Positions 1 to 5,160 of a stretch of DNA of 5,160 nt are shown piece after piece. Made by a program: the position numbers and the translations under genes. The first letter of the stretch is position 1, and every line of letters starts with the position of its first letter. The stretch is from JAABRT01 sp038259155 (GTDB lineage Bacteria; Gemmatimonadota; Gemmatimonadetes; Gemmatimonadales; Gemmatimonadaceae), in assembly GCA_038259155.1 (NCBI GenBank), contig JBBSPE010000243.1, positions 1 through 5,160 of the forward strand. Reading direction: 5' to 3'. The notes under the pieces are model-generated. The model saw nothing but the letters and a program-made list of their open reading frames with translations, did not search any database and was not told where the DNA came from.

Positions 1-1006
1 CAATTTTCCTGAGGCCACCGGCGAGCTGTCCGGCATTCTCTACGACATGGCGCTGGCCGGCACGATGATTGCCAACAAGGTGCGAAGCGCCGGACTCGCC
101 GACATCCTCGGCTCGGCTGGCGTGGAGTACGTCCAAGGCGAGGTGCAACAGACGCTCGACGTGCTCTCCAATGAGATCAGCATCAAGGCCTTTGATCACG
201 GCGGCCGGCTGTGCGCCATGGCCTCCGAGGAAGAGCCGGACATCATCCAGATTCCCGAGGGCTTCCGCACGGGAAAGTACGTCATGCTGTTCGATCCGCT
301 CGACGGCTCGAGCAATATCGACGTGAACGTGCCCGTGGGCACGATCTTCTCCGTCTACAAGAAGATCACGCGCGGCCCGCGCGGGGAGCTGGAGGACATG
401 CTGCAGCCCGGGCGCCGGCAGGTGGCCGCCGGCTACATCATTTACGGCTCCAGCACGATGATGGTGTACACCACCGGGCAGGGCGCGCACGGCTTCACGC
501 TCGATCCGTCCATTGGTGAGTTCCTGCTCTCGCATCCGCACATCCGCATTCCCGACAGCGCCCGCTATCTCTCGGTGAACGACGCGCACGAGCAGGACTG
601 GCCGGAGGCCACGCGGGCACTCATGCGCCGCTACCGCGGTCTCGATGGCGAGCGCGCCGCGCTCAACGTGCGCTACGTGGGTTCGCTGGTGGCAGACTTC
701 CACCGCAATCTCTTGGGTGGCGGTGTGTTTGCATATCCCAGCAACAGCAAGTCACCTCGCGGCAAGCTACGGCTGCTCTACGAGGCCAATCCACTCGCGT
801 TTATCGTGGAGCAGGCCGGTGGCCTCGCGATCGACGGCGCACGTCGCATTCTTGATGTGGACCCCACGGATCTGCACCAGCGCACCCCGCTGTACATCGG
901 CAGCAAGGCGGAAGTGGAAACGGCCACGGAGTTTCTCGCCGAGGAGGCCGACGGCTCCCATCGGCGCCGCCGGGACGACATGGTCAGTGTTGTACTTGAG
1001 GGCTGA
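1..1006 (+). CDS. fbp: Fructose-1,6-bisphosphatase class I, partial (5' end missing)
   Basis: This cytosolic enzyme hydrolyses fructose 1,6-bisphosphate to fructose 6-phosphate and phosphate, the committed step of gluconeogenesis, and also serves sugar-phosphate cycles. The reading frame is open from base 2 to a TGA at 1004-1006. The ATG at 47 is not the true start: the conserved N-terminal motif ATGEL is encoded before it, so roughly 15-45 codons lie off the left edge. Counting from that ATG, the metal ligands are E61/E62 (in ASEEE), D83 and D86 (in DPLDGSSNID). YVGSLVADFHRNL spans 210-222. The family active-site signature GKLRLLYEANPLA spans 239-251, with K240 expected to bind substrate and E246 to bind metal. 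Residues matching the AMP pocket of the mammalian enzyme (K77, Y78, R123) are present, so AMP inhibition is possible; this is inferred. The C-terminal tail, with four consecutive arginines (306-309), runs a little past the usual family end and overlaps the convergent gltB. No disruption is seen. Confidence 0.97.
   Translation, partial: NFPEATGELSGILYDMALAGTMIANKVRSAGLADILGSAGVEYVQGEVQQTLDVLSNEISIKAFDHGGRLCAMASEEEPDIIQIPEGFRTGKYVMLFDPLDGSSNIDVNVPVGTIFSVYKKITRGPRGELEDMLQPGRRQVAAGYIIYGSSTMMVYTTGQGAHGFTLDPSIGEFLLSHPHIRIPDSARYLSVNDAHEQDWPEATRALMRRYRGLDGERAALNVRYVGSLVADFHRNLLGGGVFAYPSNSKSPRGKLRLLYEANPLAFIVEQAGGLAIDGARRILDVDPTDLHQRTPLYIGSKAEVETATEFLAEEADGSHRRRRDDMVSVVLEG
984..1006. other. Convergent 3' overlap of fbp and gltB coding regions
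   Basis: The + strand fbp frame ends with TGA at 1004-1006, while the - strand gltB frame ends with TGA at 986-984, so the last 23 bp of the two coding regions are shared on opposite strands. The overlapped residues are the poorly conserved tails (MVSVVLEG of the phosphatase, including the partly covered Met codon, and the end of DPVSPQVQH of the synthase). No GC-rich hairpin followed by a T-run is visible on either strand near the junction, so transcription termination must happen inside the opposing gene or by another mechanism. Confidence 0.9.
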
Positions 1007-4000
1007 CCGGATCGGGTAACATGGGGGCCAGGCGGTCCATCCAGGCCGCCCGGATGGTGGTCACGTGGTCGCCGGCTCCGCGGGGCTTTACCTTGCGCCA
1101 CTGACGGCGCAACCGGGCCCAGTGATCGAGCAGCGTGCGCGCGCGGGGGCTGCCCGTGCGTGCGCGATGCACCGTGAGCAATCGTTGCACAAACGCGTCG
1201 TCGTCGGCATCGAGTTCGGCCAGCAGTACCAGGTCGTGGTTCACGCGACTCGCCAGCGTGCCGGTCTCGTCGAACACGTAGGCCACGCCGTTTGACATGC
1301 CGGCGCCGAAATTGCGCCCAGTGCGTCCGAGCACGGCCACCACGCCACCCGTCATGTATTCGCACGCGTGGTTGCCCACGCCCTCCACCACCGCACAGGC
1401 GCCAGAGTTGCGCACCGCAAAGCGGTCGCCCGCCTGGCCCGAAGCGAGCAGCAGACCATCGGTTGCCCCGTACAGCACGGTGTTGCCCATGATCATGTTG
1501 AGGTGGCTTGCGCCGCCATATCGGGCATTCCGGAATGGACGGATGATGACCTCACCCCCCGTGAGCCCCTTGGCCACGTAATCGTTGGCCTCGCCCTCGA
1601 GCTCCAGACGCATGCCGCGCAGGCCGAACGCGCCAAAACTCTGCCCGGCGCTTCCGGAGAGCCGCAACGTGAGGTGTCCATCCGGGTAGCCCGCGTCTCC
1701 CACGCGCTCGGCCAGCCATCCCGCCAGACGCGCGCCGACGGCGAGATGATGATTTTCCACGCCGTACGATCCGGTGAATGGTCGGCCGTGTTCCAGCGAC
1801 TCGCTCGCGTCGCCCAGAATGCGGTCGTCAAGCGAGATCACGTCGGGGCGCACGTTGCGCACCACCGTGCGTCGCGTCGCGGAACCCTTGCGGGTGGCCT
1901 GGGTGAGCAACAATGACAGGTCGAGCATGGCCGACCGTGGCAGCTCGGGATGGTCCACGCGCTGCAGCAAATCCGCTCGCCCCACAATTTCGTCCATCGT
2001 GCGCACGCCCAGCCACGCGAGCTGCTGCCGCACGTCCTCGCCCACCTGCTCGAAGTAGGAGATCACGTGCTCCGGTGCGCCACGAAACTTCGCGCGCAAC
2101 TCCTCGCGCTGCGTCGCGATGCCGGTGGGGCAGGAGTTCAGGTGGCACTGGCGCGCCATGTCACAGCCGAGCGCAACCAACGGCGCAGTGCCAAAACCGA
2201 ATGACTCGCCGCCGAGCAGCGCGGCAATGATCACGTCGCGCCCGGTGCGAAAGCCGCCGTCCACGCGCAGCTCCAGCCGATGGCGCAGCCCATTCTGTAC
2301 GAGCACGTGCTGCGCTTCTGCAAGACCGAGCTCCCACGGCGCGCCTGCGTGCTTGATGCTCGACAGGGGCGACGCGCCTGTGCCGCCCGAGTGACCGGCA
2401 ATGAGCACGTAATCGGCGTACGCCTTCGCGACGCCAGCAGCCACGGTTCCCACGCCCGCGGACGCCACGAGCTTCACGCCAATGCGCGCACGCGGGTTCA
2501 CGGTCTTGAGGTCGTGCACGAGCTGCGCGAGGTCCTCAATTGAGTAGATGTCGTGGTGCGGCGGTGGCGAAATCAACGACACGCCTTTGGTCGCATGGCG
2601 CAGCCGCGCAATCAGTCCCGTGACCTTGTGCCCCGGCAGCTGGCCGCCCTCGCCGGGCTTTGCGCCCTGCACGATCTTGATCTCGATTTCGTCCGCGCGT
2701 ACCAGATAGCCGGTGGTCACGCCAAAGCGCCCCGATGCGATCTGCTTCACGCGACTGTCCAACCGATCTCCGTGCTCCGCGGCGTCAAGCGGCGTGTACC
2801 AGGCGGGATCTTCGCCGCCTTCACCGGAGTTGCTGCGCGCGCCGATGCGATTCATGGCCACGGTAACTGCGCTGTGCGCTTCGGGCGAGAGTGCACCGAG
2901 GGACATCGCGGATGACACAAAGCGCGAGAGAATGCGATCGAGCGGCTCCACCTCGTCAATGCTGATCGGCTCGGCCTCGCGCACGGAGACCAGATCGCGG
3001 AGCGCGATAGGCGGCGTGTCGTTGCCATGGGTGCGGAACGTGCGCCACGCCTCGGGATCCGGACCGCCGTCCGGTGTCTTCGCCCGGCGCGCACTGCCCA
3101 CGGCCTGTTGCAGCGCTCGGACGGCGTTTGGCGCCCACGCGTGCACCTCGCCTTCCTTGCGAAAACGCACGCGACCGTGATCGGGCAGCATAAGTTCCAC
3201 GCCTTGATCGTGCGCGAAGGCGGCACGATGCCGCGCAAGCACATCCTCGGCGATCTCGCGCAGGCCGATACCACCCACGGGCGACGCGGTGCCCGCAAAG
3301 CAGCGATCGATCACGTCGCCCCCCAGCCCCAGCACCTCGAACATCTGGGAGCCGCAATACGACGACAACGTGGACACGCCCATTTTCTCCAGAATCTTGA
3401 GCAGCCCCTTTTCCAGGCTCGCGCGAAGACGCGACTGCGCGAGCGCCGGCCCAGGCCGATCGGCGCCTTCTTCATCGCGGCCGTGTGTGGCGGCTTCGGT
3501 GAAGAGCGTGGCAACGGTTTCGCACGCGAGCCATGGATGCACAGCCTCCGCGCCATACCCAAAAAGCGTGGCGACATGGTGCTGCTCCACAGCGTCGCCG
3601 CTCTCCACCACCAGTCCGACCTGCGCGCGCAGGCCGGTGCGCACTAGATGCTGCCGCACGGCACCGAGCGCCAGCAGCGACGGAATGGGCGCCCGATCCG
3701 CGCTCAGCTTGCGATCGCTGATGATGAGCAGGCGCACGCCCTTGCTGATTGCCGCCTCGGCACGACGGCAGAGACTGTCCAGCGCCGCATCCAGCGACTC
3801 GGGACGGGAGCGCGCCGGCCACGTCGCGTCGAGCGTGACGGCCTTGAAACCCGGAAAGCCGCGCAGTGCCGCCATCTCATCGGGCAGCAGCACAGGATGC
3901 TCGATGCGCAGCTTGCGCGCGAACTCCGCACGTTCAAGGAGCGGCGACCCGCGCTGACCGAGGTGCATGCGCAGCGACATCACCATGGACTCGCGCAACG

Positions 4001-5160
4001 AATCCATGGCGGGATTGGTGACCTGCGCAAAACGCTGACGGAAGAACGAGAACAGCGGTTGCGGCAATCGCGACAGCACGGCCAGCGGCGTGTCGTCCCC
4101 CATGCTCCACACCACCTCGGTGCCGGTGGTCGCCATGGGCTCCAGCACCATCCGCAGGTCCTCGTGGCCGTACCCCAGCGCAAACTGCGCCGACCGGAGC
4201 TGATCACTGGACTGCACGAGCGGCTCCGACCCGTCGCTGGTGGGCAGCGACGCCATGTGGTGCGAGATCCACCGGGCGTACGGCCGCTGCTCGGCGAGTT
4301 CCCGCTTGGCGGCGGTGTTGCGGACGATGCGCTGACCCGCGGTGTCCACCAGCAGCACGCCTCCGGGTCCCACCTTGCCCGTCTCCACAATGTCGCGCGC
4401 GTCAAACGACCCAATGCCGACCTCCGAGCCCGCCACCACCATGCCGTCCGCTCGGATCTTGTAGCGGCAGGGACGCAGGCCGTTCCGGTCGAGAGACACC
4501 GCCACCTGAACACCGTCACTGTACGCGAGCGCGGCCGGTCCGTCCCACGGCTCGAGCACACATTGATGGTATTCGTAGAACGCCTTGATGGTGGGGTCGA
4601 TGTCCGGGTATTTCTCCCAAGCCTGCGGCACGAGCATCATGGCGGCGTGCACCGGTGAACGGCCGCCGCGCACGAGCAGCTCGAAGGCGTTGTCGAGGCT
4701 TGAGGAATCACTGCCACCACGGCGAATCGGTGAACGGACCCGCTCCGCATGCTCGCCGAACGCCGGTACGGCCAACAGCGCATCGCGCATGGACATCGCA
4801 TTGCGATTGCCCCAGAGCGTGTTGATCTCGCCGTTGTGCGCCAGCATACGGAACGGCTGCGCCAGATCCCAACGCGGCAGCGGGTTGGTCGCATAGCGCT
4901 CGTGGAACACGGCAATCGCCGTCTCGAACGACGGTTCGCGCAGATCAGGAAAAAAGTCGGCCAGTTGCGCGCCGGTGACGAGCCCTTTGTACACGATGGT
5001 GCGGCAGGACAGTGACGCGATGTGGAAGGGCATCAGGCTCAGCGCGTCAATGCGGTGCTCCATCTCGCGTCTTGCGACGTACAGCGCGCGCTCCCACTCG
5101 TCATCGGTGGCGCCAGCCGGACGGCCCACCATGACCTGCCGGATGCTGGGCATCGCCGCG
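984..5160 (-). CDS. gltB: Glutamate synthase large (alpha) subunit, partial (5' end missing)
   Basis: Glutamate synthase (GOGAT) transfers the amide nitrogen of glutamine to 2-oxoglutarate, giving two glutamates, and works with glutamine synthetase in ammonia assimilation. The frame is open from the right edge to a TGA at 986-984. The ATG at 5153 is internal: it aligns near residue 165 of the roughly 1,500-residue family, so the start and the nucleophilic N-terminal cysteine are off the window. Counting from that Met, the rest of the class II amidotransferase domain is about 1-275, with HNGEIN at 106-111, GSDSSSLDN at 147-155 and LDRNGLRP at 221-228. The central domain is about 385-690. The FMN synthase domain is about 715-1105, with SNSGEGGEDP at 774-783, AKPGEGGQLPG at 831-841, ISPPPHHDIYSIEDLAQL at 861-878 and GHSGGTGASPLSS at 920-932. 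The 3Fe-4S cysteines are 997, 1003 and 1008. The glycine-rich C-terminal beta-helix is about 1120-1389. The frame is unbroken. No gltD follows; whether the electron donor is NADPH (via GltD) or ferredoxin is not settled here. Confidence 0.98.
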   Translation of the reverse strand, partial: AAMPSIRQVMVGRPAGATDDEWERALYVARREMEHRIDALSLMPFHIASLSCRTIVYKGLVTGAQLADFFPDLREPSFETAIAVFHERYATNPLPRWDLAQPFRMLAHNGEINTLWGNRNAMSMRDALLAVPAFGEHAERVRSPIRRGGSDSSSLDNAFELLVRGGRSPVHAAMMLVPQAWEKYPDIDPTIKAFYEYHQCVLEPWDGPAALAYSDGVQVAVSLDRNGLRPCRYKIRADGMVVAGSEVGIGSFDARDIVETGKVGPGGVLLVDTAGQRIVRNTAAKRELAEQRPYARWISHHMASLPTSDGSEPLVQSSDQLRSAQFALGYGHEDLRMVLEPMATTGTEVVWSMGDDTPLAVLSRLPQPLFSFFRQRFAQVTNPAMDSLRESMVMSLRMHLGQRGSPLLERAEFARKLRIEHPVLLPDEMAALRGFPGFKAVTLDATWPARSRPESLDAALDSLCRRAEAAISKGVRLLIISDRKLSADRAPIPSLLALGAVRQHLVRTGLRAQVGLVVESGDAVEQHHVATLFGYGAEAVHPWLACETVATLFTEAATHGRDEEGADRPGPALAQSRLRASLEKGLLKILEKMGVSTLSSYCGSQMFEVLGLGGDVIDRCFAGTASPVGGIGLREIAEDVLARHRAAFAHDQGVELMLPDHGRVRFRKEGEVHAWAPNAVRALQQAVGSARRAKTPDGGPDPEAWRTFRTHGNDTPPIALRDLVSVREAEPISIDEVEPLDRILSRFVSSAMSLGALSPEAHSAVTVAMNRIGARSNSGEGGEDPAWYTPLDAAEHGDRLDSRVKQIASGRFGVTTGYLVRADEIEIKIVQGAKPGEGGQLPGHKVTGLIARLRHATKGVSLISPPPHHDIYSIEDLAQLVHDLKTVNPRARIGVKLVASAGVGTVAAGVAKAYADYVLIAGHSGGTGASPLSSIKHAGAPWELGLAEAQHVLVQNGLRHRLELRVDGGFRTGRDVIIAALLGGESFGFGTAPLVALGCDMARQCHLNSCPTGIATQREELRAKFRGAPEHVISYFEQVGEDVRQQLAWLGVRTMDEIVGRADLLQRVDHPELPRSAMLDLSLLLTQATRKGSATRRTVVRNVRPDVISLDDRILGDASESLEHGRPFTGSYGVENHHLAVGARLAGWLAERVGDAGYPDGHLTLRLSGSAGQSFGAFGLRGMRLELEGEANDYVAKGLTGGEVIIRPFRNARYGGASHLNMIMGNTVLYGATDGLLLASGQAGDRFAVRNSGACAVVEGVGNHACEYMTGGVVAVLGRTGRNFGAGMSNGVAYVFDETGTLASRVNHDLVLLAELDADDDAFVQRLLTVHRARTGSPRARTLLDHWARLRRQWRKVKPRGAGDHVTTIRAAWMDRLAPMLPDPVSPQVQH
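2130..2165 (-). other. 3Fe-4S cluster cysteine motif (CX5CX4C) of glutamate synthase
   Basis: These codons encode CDMARQCHLNSC, with cysteines at residues 997, 1003 and 1008 counted from the internal Met at 5153. The spacing and position match the 3Fe-4S cluster ligands of the glutamate synthase large subunit, at the end of the FMN barrel. All three cysteines are present, which supports an electron-transfer-competent enzyme. Cluster assembly itself is inferred from the family. Confidence 0.9.

Noticed and set aside
47..49. ATG at 47 as the start of fbp
   Set aside because: Conserved family residues (FPEATGELSGILYD) are encoded in frame before it, and no convincing Shine-Dalgarno sequence precedes it. 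The true start is off the left edge.
1031..1050. Inverted repeat GGCGG...CCGCC as a possible terminator for fbp
   Set aside because: The stem is only 5 bp with a 10-base loop, there is no T-run after it, and it lies within gltB codons. This is expected by chance in GC-rich DNA.
778..1365. A 195-codon - strand frame across the fbp/gltB junction
   Set aside because: It overlaps both conserved genes in another frame, is very arginine-rich and matches no family I know. Long spurious frames are common at this G+C content.
3648..4658. A 336-codon open frame on the + strand, antisense to gltB
   Set aside because: It lies wholly within the well-conserved gltB coding region. Its translation is rich in Arg, His and Gln with no recognisable domain, as expected for the complement of a high-GC gene. 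I treat it as a shadow frame.
5151..5153. ATG at 5153 (- strand) as the start of gltB
   Set aside because: The frame stays open to the window edge, and this Met aligns well inside the amidotransferase domain. The catalytic N-terminal cysteine would be missing from such a product.

Overview
The window holds two large, ordinary metabolic genes arranged tail to tail, and both run off an edge. The DNA is visibly G+C-rich, with a strong G/C preference at third codon positions. Nothing mobile, viral, CRISPR-like or RNA-coding was seen. Both proteins look bacterial. A Gemmatimonadota-like or similar high-GC soil or aquatic bacterium is plausible, but that is a weak impression from the protein sequences, and two housekeeping genes cannot settle the taxonomy.

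Left part (1-1006, + strand): the 3' portion of a class I fructose-1,6-bisphosphatase gene (fbp), missing only the first few dozen codons. The metal-binding, substrate-binding and family signature motifs are intact, so the product should be a working gluconeogenic enzyme.

Right part (984-5160, - strand): about nine tenths of the gene for the large (alpha) subunit of glutamate synthase (gltB). The visible part covers the end of the glutamine amidotransferase domain, the central domain, the FMN/3Fe-4S synthase domain and the C-terminal beta-helix domain. The N-terminal catalytic cysteine and the start codon lie beyond the right edge.

The two genes converge and their coding regions overlap by 23 bp at 984-1006, so there is no intergenic space and no promoter or terminator that I can support. 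They act in separate pathways: fbp in gluconeogenesis or sugar-phosphate recycling, and gltB in ammonia assimilation with glutamine synthetase. Their adjacency does not by itself imply a functional link. The most notable context point is that no small-subunit gene (gltD) lies directly downstream of gltB, because fbp occupies that place. I found no evidence of a previously undescribed system here.
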